Of a stretch of 64,000 bases of DNA, positions 16,737 to 24,812 are shown piece by piece. Position 1 is the stretch's first letter; each line of letters opens with the position of its first letter. The translations under genes and the position numbers were made by a program. Source of the DNA: an uncultured Phycisphaerales bacterium. Its GTDB lineage: Bacteria; Planctomycetota; Phycisphaerae; Tepidisphaerales; Tepidisphaeraceae. The stretch lies in contig CAIQIQ010000119.1 in NCBI GenBank assembly GCA_903871935.1, forward strand, positions 42,396 through 106,395, in the 5' to 3' direction. The notes below the pieces were generated by a model. It saw only the letters and a program-made list of their open reading frames with translations, did no database searches and was not told the DNA's origin.

Positions 16737-19307
16737 TCAATTCCAGTAGATCAGGCCGGGTTCGAATGGACTGGCAAGGTCGGGATGGCCAGGTAATACG
16801 CGGAGGGCGAAGCCCTGACGGCCCGAGGTCTGGCATTCGATGGTGCCGACAAACAGGTGGCGGTTCTGGGCGACCTGCTTCTCATGCTGCATGGGGACGA
16901 CCGAGGGGTTCTCGATCTGACCGGTGGCACTGAGCGGACCGGCGAAGAGCTGCACGCGCAGATCGGTGGGGCTCAGGTCCGGCATGTCCAGCGTTGCCTC
17001 GACATGAACCTGCTGGCCGACGTTGTAGTGGCCGGTGCCGGTGGTATGGACGCTGGCAATGCGGATGCCGGTCCATTTTTCGCGGAGCCGTACCTTGGCA
17101 TGAGCCAGCGCGATCGAGCGTGCCAGGTTGTCGGCAAGGAGGACACTGCCGCGCAGATGGGCCGGGACATAGAACTTCTCGGCATAGTCCTGGACCATCC
17201 GGTTGGTGTTGAAGACCGGCGCCAGCTTGCGCATGCAGGTCTTCATTCGGGCGATCCATTCGCGCGGGATGTTGTCGATGCCGCGCCGATAAAACAGAGG
17301 AGCCACCTGCTTTTCGAGGATGTCATACAGCGCAACGGATTCGATCTGGTCCTGATAGTTCGGATCCGCGTACATCTCACCTTTGCCGATCGCCCAACCG
17401 ACATCGGCGTCGTAGCCTTCTTCCCACCAGCCATCGAGCACCGAGCAGTTGAGCACCCCGTTGGCGGCGGCCTTCATGCCGCTGGTGCCGCTGGCTTCGT
17501 GCGGCCGGCGCGGGGTGTTCAGCCACACATCGACGCCCTGCACCAGCATGCGCGCCACATTCATGTCATAGTTCTCGATGAACAGGATTCGTCGGCGGAC
17601 GGCCGGGTTGCGGGCGAAGTTGACGATAGACTTGATCAGCTCTTTGCCTTCGTGGTCAGCCGGATGGGCCTTTCCGGCAAAGATTAGCTGTACAGGCTGC
17701 TGCGTATTCTCCAGCAGTTTGCGCAGTCTCTCGGGATCGCGCAGAACCAGGGCGCCGCGTTTGTACGTGGCGAAACGCCGGGCGAAACCGATCGTCAGAG
17801 CGTCCGGGTCGAGCACCTCATCGGCCGCCACGACCTCATCCCAGGGCGCGCCACGGCGCTGGAGCTGTTCCTTATGGCGGATGCGGGCCCAGGTCACCAG
17901 ACGCTCGCGGCCGCGCTCGTGCGTGCGCCACATCTCCTCATCGGGGATCTGCGCAACATCTTCCCATACCGACTGATCAGTGGGGTTCGACATCCACTTC
18001 TCGCCCAGGTAGCGATCGAGAAGGAACATCATGTCGGGCGAAAGCCAGGTACGCGTGTGGATGCCATTGGTGATGTGGCGGATGGGCACTTCGTGTTTGG
18101 GCACGCCGGGCCAGAGATTGTGCCACATGCCGCGTGAGACTTCACCGTGCAGGGCCGAGACGCCGTTCCAGGAATCGGCCAGGCGGATAGCGAGGACGGC
18201 CATCGAGAAGCCTTGCTTGTCGTTGGCGGCATCCTCCCGACCCAGGGCCAGGAACGCCCGTTCATCGAGTTTGAGCGAGGGATAGTAGCTGCGGAAATAC
18301 TTGAGCATCAAATCGGGATGGAAGGTGTCGATGCCGGCCGGGACGGGGGTGTGAGTCGTGAAGACGTTGGTCGCCATGACCGCCTGCCGCGCTTCGTCGA
18401 AGGTGATGTTCGAGGTTTCGAGGATTTTGCGGATGCGCTCCAAGGCGAGGAAGGCGGAGTGGCCTTCGTTCATGTGGAAGACGGTGATGGGGATATTCAG
18501 GGCTTCGAGCATGCGGACGCCGCCGATACCCAGCAGTACCTCCTGGCGGATGCGCATCTCGGTGCCGCCACCATAGAGGCGCGCGGTGATATCGCGGTCG
18601 GCCGGGGCGTTCTCCGGCAGGTTGGTATCCATCAGATAGAGCGGGATGCGGCCGATCTGGGCCTTCCATACCTTGGCGAAGATGGCGCCATCGGGCATCT
18701 CGACGCGAATGTGCATCGGCGAACCATCGGTATAGGTGACGGGTTGGAGGGGAAGGTTGTAGAAGTCGAGTTCCGGGTAGGCTTCCTGTTGCCAGCCGTC
18801 GGCGGAGAGGTACTGCTGAAAATAGCCATTGCGATATAGAAGACCCACTGCCGTCAGGGGCAGACCGATCTCACTGGCGCTCTTGAGATGGTCGCCGGCC
18901 AGGACGCCCAGGCCTCCCGAGTAGATCGGCAACGACTCGTGCAGGCCGAACTCGGCTGAGAAGTATGCGATCTGCAGCTTGTCCTTGTCCTGATGGGCCT
19001 CATGGAACCAGCCGTGTGCTTCCAGGTGGAAGCGGAAGGCATCGTGGACGCGGTGCAGGTGGGAAAGATAGCCCTGGTCGCGCGAGGCGGCCTGAAGCTT
19101 GGGCTGCTCGATACGGCCCAGGAGTTTGGTGGGATTATGGTAGACTTCTTCCCAAAGATGGCGATCAAGGCGGCGGAAGAGTTCAACGGCATCGGGATGC
19201 CAGACCCACCAGAGATTGCCGGCAAGCTCAACCAACGCCTGCAGAGGCTCCGGGACATCGGGAAAGACCTGAAACGTACGGATTGTTGGGTTGACGAAGT
19301 CAGACAT
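16737..19307 (-). CDS. glgP: Alpha-glucan (glycogen/maltodextrin) phosphorylase
   Basis: An 856-residue phosphorylase of the short, GlgP-like (alpha-glucan family) type. It opens with the N-terminal domain L-A-G-N-L-W-W-V-W-H-P. The substrate loop has Y-F-S-A-E-F-G-L-H-E-S-L-P-I-Y-S-G-G-L-G-V-L-A-G-D-H. The PLP lysine lies in E-A-S-G-T-S-G-M-K-A-A-A-N-G at about residue 612. H-T-P-V-P-A-G and R-R-P-H-E-A are also present. It releases glucose-1-phosphate from stored alpha-glucans in the cytosol. Its ATG lies 2 bp after the stop of an unknown 178-residue protein, so the two are coupled. The stop lies 71 bp before thiE on the same strand. Confidence 0.95.
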   Translation of the reverse strand: MSDFVNPTIRTFQVFPDVPEPLQALVELAGNLWWVWHPDAVELFRRLDRHLWEEVYHNPTKLLGRIEQPKLQAASRDQGYLSHLHRVHDAFRFHLEAHGWFHEAHQDKDKLQIAYFSAEFGLHESLPIYSGGLGVLAGDHLKSASEIGLPLTAVGLLYRNGYFQQYLSADGWQQEAYPELDFYNLPLQPVTYTDGSPMHIRVEMPDGAIFAKVWKAQIGRIPLYLMDTNLPENAPADRDITARLYGGGTEMRIRQEVLLGIGGVRMLEALNIPITVFHMNEGHSAFLALERIRKILETSNITFDEARQAVMATNVFTTHTPVPAGIDTFHPDLMLKYFRSYYPSLKLDERAFLALGREDAANDKQGFSMAVLAIRLADSWNGVSALHGEVSRGMWHNLWPGVPKHEVPIRHITNGIHTRTWLSPDMMFLLDRYLGEKWMSNPTDQSVWEDVAQIPDEEMWRTHERGRERLVTWARIRHKEQLQRRGAPWDEVVAADEVLDPDALTIGFARRFATYKRGALVLRDPERLRKLLENTQQPVQLIFAGKAHPADHEGKELIKSIVNFARNPAVRRRILFIENYDMNVARMLVQGVDVWLNTPRRPHEASGTSGMKAAANGVLNCSVLDGWWEEGYDADVGWAIGKGEMYADPNYQDQIESVALYDILEKQVAPLFYRRGIDNIPREWIARMKTCMRKLAPVFNTNRMVQDYAEKFYVPAHLRGSVLLADNLARSIALAHAKVRLREKWTGIRIASVHTTGTGHYNVGQQVHVEATLDMPDLSPTDLRVQLFAGPLSATGQIENPSVVPMQHEKQVAQNRHLFVGTIECQTSGRQGFALRVLPGHPDLASPFEPGLIYWN

Positions 19308-19309
19308 AG

Positions 19310-19846
19310 TCAGGCGCTAGCCTCCAGGCGTTTGTAGTTGAAGACCGATTCATCAGCGCGCTGGCCAATGAAGTGCAAATTGGCCGGATGCGGCAGGTTG
19401 CACTCACAATAGAACTCGAGAATACGCTGTCCATAGGCAAACTGCCGTTGCAGATTTTCCTGAACTTGGCTGGTCATCTCCGATGTGATCAGCCGCTGGC
19501 GATCATAGTCCCATTGAGGATCGATGCGAACCAGCAGATGTCCCTCTTCCCAGTTCAGTTTCTGGCCGAGGATGAGGCCGTCGCCAGTGTCCGGGGTGTA
19601 GAACCAGAAGCACAGGAAGCGGTCCTTCCAGACGGTACCGGTGGCATTATCGCAACCCGTGATCAGGCGGGCATGGGCGGTACGTATCGCCTGTCCGGAC
19701 AACGGTTTACAGATCCATACTTTGCTGTCACGGCAATCGTAGAGACCCACATGGGGGTACGAGGGCTTATAGCGATCCGTGCAATAGCGCGGACTGACTA
19801 TTGGCCCGGGGAGATTGGGCGGTTGTTTTCTGCCGAAGCCGAGCAT
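19310..19846 (-). CDS. Unrecognised 178-residue protein coupled to glgP
   Basis: I do not recognise this family. The start was placed at the ATG at 19844-19846, which follows a GGGA stretch. The open frame extends 91 codons further upstream through sequence with no ribosome site and poor coding character. The protein is soluble, rich in Trp/Tyr/Arg and has six to seven cysteines, including the pairs Y-D-C-R-D and F-Y-C-E-C-N-L-P-H-P, so metal binding is possible. Its stop lies 2 bp before the ATG of glycogen phosphorylase, suggesting co-translation and perhaps a role in glucan metabolism or its control. Confidence 0.65.
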   Translation of the reverse strand: MLGFGRKQPPNLPGPIVSPRYCTDRYKPSYPHVGLYDCRDSKVWICKPLSGQAIRTAHARLITGCDNATGTVWKDRFLCFWFYTPDTGDGLILGQKLNWEEGHLLVRIDPQWDYDRQRLITSEMTSQVQENLQRQFAYGQRILEFYCECNLPHPANLHFIGQRADESVFNYKRLEASA

Positions 19847-20740
19847 TATTCCCGATTGCTTTCTGTCCCATCGACGGGGAGTTGGTTTGCGTAAGCATAG
19901 GCCATAATGCCGTATCTGCAAACGGCGTATCCGGCGTTGGGCAGGGAGGAACTTTACGAGCTCTGGCGCTGGCCGGGCGGTTGTGGATAAGTAGCAGGTG
20001 CGCAGGTTCTTCGCTGGGGTACCCCCCATGTGATAAGTGATGTGAAGAAAACGAATTACGGCGGAATTTTGGGAGGAGGTGCGCAGGTTCGAGGTAATTG
20101 TGGATAAGTCCGGATACATTCGCAGTACGTGATGGCGTAATACGTAGTGGAGGAGGGGAAAACGAGGCGTCAGAAGCGACGTGGGGAAGACCGAAGATGC
20201 TCAGGTTAGAGCGCGCAGTTTGCGTTATGTGTAAGGCACGTCACAGTTTGGTCGGAAGGTGCTCAAGCGCGCGGATGGGGTGGCGGTTCCTACTTATCTG
20301 GTAGGAGTATGGGTATTCAATTGAGAAAGAACGCTGCCTCTACCTATACAGGCGGTGTCGCGCTTGGTGCGCACAACGCGCACCACTTTGAGAGCGCACC
20401 TTCGGTTTTCCATTGGTTTTGGGGGGTCGGGGTCGAAAAATCTGAAAAGATTGCTGTAAGTCGCGGTGCGCGCCTGTGCGCGCAGCGGCCCGCCCCTCCC
20501 CACCCGCCGACAGGCGGTCCCAAAGGCGCCGCCGAAGGCGGCTGAACCGAGACTGCGGCGGCCGCGCCGACGCGCAGGTGCTTGTGAATGCACCGCTACA
20601 GCATCAGCAAGGCGAAGGTCGGATTGTGGCCGGGAGCCGGGGCGGGCCAAATGCAGGCCCGCAGAGAAAGCCGGGGAGCCGGGGAATATTCTTGCGCTGG
20701 GATTGAACATTTCCGTGCTGCAAGCGACTGTTAATCGGCG
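19847..20740. other. Gene-free stretch with DnaA-box-like repeats
   Basis: Nearly 900 bp without a supported gene. The left part carries two exact TTGTGGATAAGT sequences and two exact copies of AGGTGCGCAGGTTC (listed separately). The middle has a small frame at 20309-20545 behind GGTAGGAG with no recognisable domain. The right part (20480-20700) is very GC-rich with small hairpins such as GGCGCCGCCGAAGGCGGC. I see no rRNA, tmRNA or RNase P signature. Promoter sequences for the flanking divergent genes must lie here but were not identified. Confidence 0.5.
19981..20109. repeat. Paired DnaA-box sequences and 14-bp direct repeats
   Basis: TTGTGGATAAGT occurs exactly at 19981-19992 and 20098-20109; each contains TGTGGATAA, the complement of the perfect DnaA box TTATCCACA. 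Inside them lie two exact copies of AGGTGCGCAGGTTC at 19996-20009 and 20077-20090. The order is box, 14-mer, about 67 bp, 14-mer, box, all in the same orientation. No dnaA, dnaN or gyrB gene is near, and no AT-rich unwinding element is obvious. An origin-like or DnaA-titration site is therefore only a hypothesis. Confidence 0.55.
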
Positions 20741-21283
20741 ATGGATATTGCGGAACGGCAACTTGAGGCATTGCTCGTCGTCCGGGCGCAGACGGGCGAT
20801 GAGACCGCCTTTGAGGCGATCGTGCGCCGGTATCACGCACGGCTGCTCTACTTTGTCCGCCGCATGGTGTGCGGCTACAGCGGAGCCGATGACGTACTGC
20901 AGGACGTCTGGCTCGCGGCCCATCAGCAGTTGCCGCGGCTGCGGAGTCCTGAAACGTTGCGCGTGTGGCTCTATCGGATTGCCAGGAATCGGGCCATGCA
21001 GGCCATGCGACAGCGACACTGGCCTGCCGAGAAGGCGGTGCCCGACTGCACCGCAGCACCTGAAGCGGAGGAGCCGCAGTTCACGGCGGCCGACGCCGAG
21101 AAGGTGCATGCAGCCTTGGACCGACTGTCACCAGCCCATCGGGAGATTCTGACCTTGCGGTTTCTGGAACAACTCAGCTACGAAGAACTGGCGACGACCA
21201 CGGATTGCGACCTTGGCACCGTGAAATCACGGCTCTATTACGCGAAACGGGCGATCAAACAGGAATTGGAGAAGATGCCATGA
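20741..21283 (+). CDS. ECF-type RNA polymerase sigma factor
   Basis: A 180-residue sigma-70-family protein. Region 2 lies at about 20-85, with F-E-A-I-V-R-R-Y-H and the core-binding/-10 segment A-D-D-V-L-Q-D-V-W. A linker rich in Pro/Glu/Ala follows. Region 4 lies at about 113-172, with L-S-P-A-H-R-E-I-L-T-L-R-F and the HTH S-Y-E-E-L-A-T-T-T-D-C-D-L-G-T-V-K-S-R-L. Regions 1 and 3 are absent, as in extracytoplasmic-function sigma factors. The stop overlaps the start of a small two-helix membrane protein (ATGA), which by position is the candidate partner or anti-sigma factor. Confidence 0.92.
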   Translation: MDIAERQLEALLVVRAQTGDETAFEAIVRRYHARLLYFVRRMVCGYSGADDVLQDVWLAAHQQLPRLRSPETLRVWLYRIARNRAMQAMRQRHWPAEKAVPDCTAAPEAEEPQFTAADAEKVHAALDRLSPAHREILTLRFLEQLSYEELATTTDCDLGTVKSRLYYAKRAIKQELEKMP

Positions 21284-21723
21284 GCGATGAACTGGGAAAG
21301 GCGTTGCTTGGACAAGATGGCCTGCAGGTGGGCCAAGCCGATGCCGTGGAGTTTGAGAAACTGCGACGGAAAGTGGCCCTGGGTCAAAAGAGGGTACGGC
21401 GTCTGCGCTGGATTCTGAAGGTCTCGTGGGCATGGGTGTCTCTGGCTGTTCTGACGGAGGCGTGGTTCTACGTCAGGATTCAGGCCAACATTGCCAACCA
21501 CGCCGGCGAAACGCCAGTGCCGATTCCATCTGGAATGTGGTTGTGGGTACTCCTGTTCGTGCTGATTCCAGGCGGCGTGCTGATGACGCCTGTGGCGGTA
21601 GTCTCGACGATCTCGTACCTGTTTCGCTCTCGCGACTTGAGTATGGCCGAGATCCAGTTGCGCCTAACAAGGCTTGAGGAACTTTTGCGTGGTTCAATGC
21701 GACGAGGTGATTCGGGCCGTTGA
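21280..21723 (+). CDS. Small two-helix membrane protein coupled to the sigma factor
   Basis: A 147-residue protein starting inside the sigma-factor stop codon (ATGA). The N-terminal about 50 residues are charged and helical (E-F-E-K-L-R-R-K-V-A-L-G-Q-K-R). Two hydrophobic segments follow at about 52-73 and 85-118, then a short C-terminal amphipathic helix (S-M-A-E-I-Q-L-R-L-T-R-L-E-E-L-L). There is no zinc-binding HxxxCxxC anti-sigma motif. Its place after an ECF sigma gene suggests an anti-sigma or sensor role, but a simple co-regulated membrane protein is equally possible. No known family was recognised. Confidence 0.75.
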   Translation: MSDELGKALLGQDGLQVGQADAVEFEKLRRKVALGQKRVRRLRWILKVSWAWVSLAVLTEAWFYVRIQANIANHAGETPVPIPSGMWLWVLLFVLIPGGVLMTPVAVVSTISYLFRSRDLSMAEIQLRLTRLEELLRGSMRRGDSGR

Positions 21724-21830
21724 GAGTTTCCCGCTCGAGCGATGACGGAAGTGGCGAAGGTCGGAGAGCGGAGAGCGAAAATGGAAACGGAAAAGCATTC
21801 GATTCTGTGGGGAAAATACGATGGAGGTGA

Positions 21831-22403
21831 AGTATCGAAGAAGCTGCGCGGACGGTAATACTTCGGGAACAAGGCGCAGTAACGATTCGTTCGGCGCGGC
21901 CCGAAGATGCCGATCAGCTTGGTCGCATTGCCGCCGAGCCCCCCGATGATGCGGATTGGTCGTTTGCTCGGGGTCAGTCGGCACCTCTGGAACAGCTTGT
22001 ACATCGCAAGCGTCATTGGATCGTCTGGCACGCAGAGCAGCCGGGCGGGCTGTTCCTGGTGGCGGAGAAGGACGGCCGGATTCTTGGCTGGGTGTGCTGT
22101 ACACAGGGGCAGGACCAGTGGCATGCACATCGCGGCACGGTGGATACATTCGTAGTGAAAGAGTGGCGCGGTCGAGGAGTTGGATCGGCGCTCATGGACG
22201 GCCTTCTTGATTGGGCTGATACGAAGTCTGGACTGAAGAGCATTGGATTGAAGGTTGTGTCGCTGAATGAGCGAGCAATTCATCTGTACGAGAGCCGAGG
22301 ATTTGTGATTGGAGGTCGGTTCCGTGAGTCCGTGAGATATGGCGCAAATCTGGATCAATACACCGACGAGGTGTTGATGACCCGGTGCTGTGCAGCGACG
22401 TAG
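21831..22403 (+). CDS. GNAT-family N-acetyltransferase without a canonical start codon
   Basis: The GNAT fold is complete in one frame. It begins with T-I-R-S-A-R-P-E-D-A-D-Q-L (from about 21882), and the acetyl-CoA loop R-G-R-G-V-G-S-A-L-M and N-E-R-A-I-H-L-Y-E-S-R-G-F follow. No ATG, GTG or TTG precedes the first strand: the frame is open only from 21831 (after a TGA at 21828-21830), and the first GTG is at 22059, in the middle of the fold. Possible starts are ATT at 21885 or ATA/ATC further up. Alternatively a frameshift has cut the gene from an upstream ATG such as the one at 21781, which is in another frame. The coordinates give the whole open frame. The gene is either a non-canonical-start gene or a recent pseudogene. 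The substrate is unknown. Confidence 0.6.
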   Translation, partial: SIEEAARTVILREQGAVTIRSARPEDADQLGRIAAEPPDDADWSFARGQSAPLEQLVHRKRHWIVWHAEQPGGLFLVAEKDGRILGWVCCTQGQDQWHAHRGTVDTFVVKEWRGRGVGSALMDGLLDWADTKSGLKSIGLKVVSLNERAIHLYESRGFVIGGRFRESVRYGANLDQYTDEVLMTRCCAAT

Positions 22404-22759
22404 ACGGAATGTCGCCGATCCAAGAATGAGCCACTGATCAAGGAATGCGGAAGGAGCGGAGAAGATGATGGCGAAGATGAAGGTGGTAGGCCGTGTCTCA
22501 GATCCCTCGACCGTTATCTCGCCCTTTCAGGGCTCTTTGTTTCTTGACGCTGATCACTCAGGGCTGCGGGTGTACCCTTGCCCTGGGCTATGTACTTGCG
22601 CCCCGTTGGGGCTGGATGCTCAGTGGGGGCGTGGCGGCGTTGGGTCGTGACGCGAGATGAAGGCATTGGAGATTTGAGATCTCCGCGAGTACGCGGAGCG
22701 CCATGCATTCGGGATTGGAAATTCGGGATTCGGGATTGCGCGGGCGCGGTGCGAAGGGT
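22404..22759. other. Intergenic stretch containing a dispersed repeat and hairpins
   Basis: No gene is supported. The stretch contains the repeat listed at 22515-22615. Two overlapping hairpins follow: GGAGAT/ATCTCC at 22668-22684 and CTCCGCG/CGCGGAG at 22681-22698. Then come short tandem phrases such as ATTCGGGATTCGGGATT near 22725. The OsmC gene ends at 22760 on the other strand. Confidence 0.5.
22515..22615 (-). repeat. Dispersed REP-like intergenic repeat
   Basis: Contains the small hairpins GCCCTTTCAGGGC (22521-22533) and GCCCCGTTGGGGC (22600-22612), with CCCTTGCCCTGGGCTATG between them. Read on the minus strand it gives phrases such as S-P-E-R-A and Y-I-A-Q-G-K. I know these from spurious ORFs in dispersed intergenic repeats of Planctomycetes, Verrucomicrobia and Bacteroidetes. 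Only one copy is in the window, so the assignment rests on recognition and not on a second copy. Confidence 0.5.
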
Positions 22760-23188
22760 TTATGTTTGGAGATGGGCAGAGAGGGTGATGGGGGTAGCGG
22801 CCAGAGCTTGGGACACGGGGCAGCCGGTCTTGGCTTTCTGGGCTACGGCCATGAAGCTGGGTTCGTCGATGCCGGGCACTTTGGCGACGACGCTCAAGTC
22901 GATGGTGGTAATGCGGAAGCCGGCCTCGACACGGTCGAGCACTACCTTCGCTTCGGTGCGGACGTAGTCGGGGATGTGCCCGGCTTCGGAGAGCATGTGG
23001 CTGAGCGCCATCGAATAGCAGGCTGCGTGGGCTGCGCTGATGAGCTCTTCGGGATTGGTCCCTTTGGCCGACTCAAATCGCGTGGCAAAGGTGTACGGAC
23101 CCTCGTAGAGGCCGCTTTGCAGGTGAAGTGTTCCGCTGCCTTGCTTCAGGTTGCCCTTCCACGTTGCCTGGGATGTTCGCTGGACCAT
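22760..23188 (-). CDS. OsmC-family peroxiredoxin-like protein
   Basis: A 142-residue protein of OsmC length. The two redox cysteines are Cys57 (S-A-A-H-A-A-C-Y-S-M-A-L-S) and Cys123 (K-A-K-T-G-C-P-V-S-Q-A-L). Glu47/48 in N-P-E-E-L-I is the conserved helper position, and the N-terminal strand A-T-W-K-G-N-L-K-Q-G-S-G is typical. The family reduces organic hydroperoxides in the cytosol and is often induced by osmotic or oxidative stress. The ATG is preceded by AAGGAG. It is a stand-alone gene, convergent with the GNAT gene and in the same direction as miaB, about 105 bp downstream of it. Confidence 0.93.
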   Translation of the reverse strand: MVQRTSQATWKGNLKQGSGTLHLQSGLYEGPYTFATRFESAKGTNPEELISAAHAACYSMALSHMLSEAGHIPDYVRTEAKVVLDRVEAGFRITTIDLSVVAKVPGIDEPSFMAVAQKAKTGCPVSQALAATPITLSAHLQT

Positions 23189-23294
23189 GAGGAGATCTCC
23201 TTCTTATCGGCAAACCATAGCAGAGGCCGGGCGTGGCGCGAGCGCATGGAATACGGCGGTGAGTGGCATGGGTCGCTGCTGGGTCAGTCTTCAC

Positions 23295-24746
23295 TCAGCA
23301 TTCGGCGAATAGGGTCATCTGGCGGGCGGCGGTGATTTTGACGGTGAGGAGTTTGCCGATCTGGGAGGGGTCGGCGTGGAATGCGACGATCTGGTCGCCG
23401 CGGGTACGGCCGATGAGTTGCTTGTGGTCTGCGGGGTGTTTCTGCTTCTTCTTTTCCCAGGCGAGTTCGACATGGCCGGCGTCGACGGTGGGGGGCGAGG
23501 CGAGAGAGCCTTCACCTTCTACGAGGATTTCAACGGATTGGCCGACCATGGCGGCGTTGTTGTCAGCGCAGATATTGCCCTGCAGGGCGAGCAGTTCGTT
23601 GTTGCGGCGGCGCTTTACTTCCTCGGGGACATCGTCGGGGTAGCGCTCTTGCGCGTGCGTGCCGGGGCGGGGGGAGTACTTGAAGATGAAGCTGTTCTTG
23701 AAGCGGCAGTGTGCGGTGAGGGCAACAGTCTGCTGGAATTCATCATCGGTTTCGGTGGGGAAGCCGACGATGAAGTCCGAGGCGATGGCGATGTCGGGCA
23801 TCAGCTGGCGGGCGGTGTCGATCAACTCAAGATATTGGTCGGCGCTATAGCCTCGGTTCATCATGCGAAGGATGCGGTCGGAGCCGCTCTGGGCGGGGAT
23901 GTGCAGGTAGTGGCAAATTCGCGAGCAGTCGCGCATTGCCTGCAGAGCTTCGCGGGAAAAGTCGCGCGGGAAACTGGTAACGAAGCGCAGGCGAGGGAGA
24001 TGGGGGGTGGCCTCGTGGATCTGGTAGAGCAGGTCGGCGAAGGAGGTGGTGCGGCCGTCAGGATGCTTGTAGTGGTAATGGTTGACGGTTTGGCCGAGGA
24101 GGGTGACTTCAAGGTGGCCGCCATCGGTAAGCTTCTTGACCTCGTCGATGATGTTTTGCGGTGGACGGTGGACTTCAGGTCCGCGAGTGTAGGGGACAAC
24201 GCAATAGGAGCAGAACTTGTTGCAGCCGCGGGTGATGCGGACGTATGCCTGCTTGGTGCCGTCGGCAGGGGAGAAGGAGCGGGAAAGGTCCAGCGACTCC
24301 AGCGTGTCCTCGGCGGCGTGGAGAGTGGCGGAGCGGCGGGTATTCTTGCCCATCAGGGCGGATTGTCGGGCGCGGGCGGTTCCCGTGTTCAGTACGGCGT
24401 TGTGGACCATGCCGGGGAGCCTGTCGAGTTCGCCGGGGCCGCAGAGAATGTCGATGTGAGGGAACTTGCGGAAGAGATCGGCAGAGTCTCGCTCTGCCAT
24501 GCAGCCGATGACACCGATGACCATGGTGGGGTTGGTCTGACGCGCTTCTCGCAGTTCGCCCAGGCGCGACCAGACCTTTTGCTCGGCGTGCTCGCGTACG
24601 GAGCAGGTATTGAAGAGGACGACGTCGGCGGTGTCGCGGGTGTCGGTTTGCTCGTAACCCATGGCGCGGAGCTGATTGAGAACGAGCTCAGAATCGAGCA
24701 CGTTCATCTGGCAGCCGAAGGTTTCGAGGTACAGGCGACGTTTCAT
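23295..24746 (-). CDS. miaB: tRNA-2-methylthio-N6-dimethylallyladenosine synthase MiaB
   Basis: A 483-residue methylthiotransferase. The N-terminal UPF0004 domain binds the auxiliary cluster with Cys12 (F-G-C-Q-M-N), Cys48 (N-T-C-S-V-R) and Cys82 (G-C-M-A-E-R-D). The radical-SAM domain has Cys175, Cys179 and Cys182 in R-G-C-N-K-F-C-S-Y-C. A TRAM domain closes the protein. The combination Q-M-N, N-T-C-S-V-R and I-T-R-G-C-N fits MiaB better than RimO or MtaB. It adds the 2-methylthio group to i6A37 in tRNAs. The ATG at 24746 was preferred over an upstream TTG (24767), although neither has a clear ribosome site. A pair of palindromic repeats separates it from folC upstream. Confidence 0.94.
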   Translation of the reverse strand: MKRRLYLETFGCQMNVLDSELVLNQLRAMGYEQTDTRDTADVVLFNTCSVREHAEQKVWSRLGELREARQTNPTMVIGVIGCMAERDSADLFRKFPHIDILCGPGELDRLPGMVHNAVLNTGTARARQSALMGKNTRRSATLHAAEDTLESLDLSRSFSPADGTKQAYVRITRGCNKFCSYCVVPYTRGPEVHRPPQNIIDEVKKLTDGGHLEVTLLGQTVNHYHYKHPDGRTTSFADLLYQIHEATPHLPRLRFVTSFPRDFSREALQAMRDCSRICHYLHIPAQSGSDRILRMMNRGYSADQYLELIDTARQLMPDIAIASDFIVGFPTETDDEFQQTVALTAHCRFKNSFIFKYSPRPGTHAQERYPDDVPEEVKRRRNNELLALQGNICADNNAAMVGQSVEILVEGEGSLASPPTVDAGHVELAWEKKKQKHPADHKQLIGRTRGDQIVAFHADPSQIGKLLTVKITAARQMTLFAEC

Positions 24747-24764
24747 GGGGGATCGGACGAAGAG

Positions 24765-24812
24765 CAAGCTAAAGCTTGAACTACGAACACATGCTAAAGC
24801 ATGTACTCCGAA
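24765..24812. repeat. Two-unit palindromic repeat between folC and miaB
   Basis: Two similar units lie in tandem. CAAGCTAAAGCTTG (24765-24778) is followed by AACTACGAAC, and ACATGCTAAAGCATGT (24789-24804) is followed by ACTCCGAAC. Each core is a perfect inverted repeat around the central AA, sharing GCTAAAGC. They look like members of a small dispersed palindromic element and could form hairpins in the folC-miaB transcript. Confidence 0.6.

Noticed and set aside
20309..20545. 78-codon frame behind GGTAGGAG
   Set aside because: No domain; the C-terminal part reads through GC-rich hairpin sequence. Coding is not supported.
20294..21109. 271-codon minus-strand frame
   Set aside because: Antisense to the sigma factor and to GC-rich intergenic DNA. 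Not a gene.
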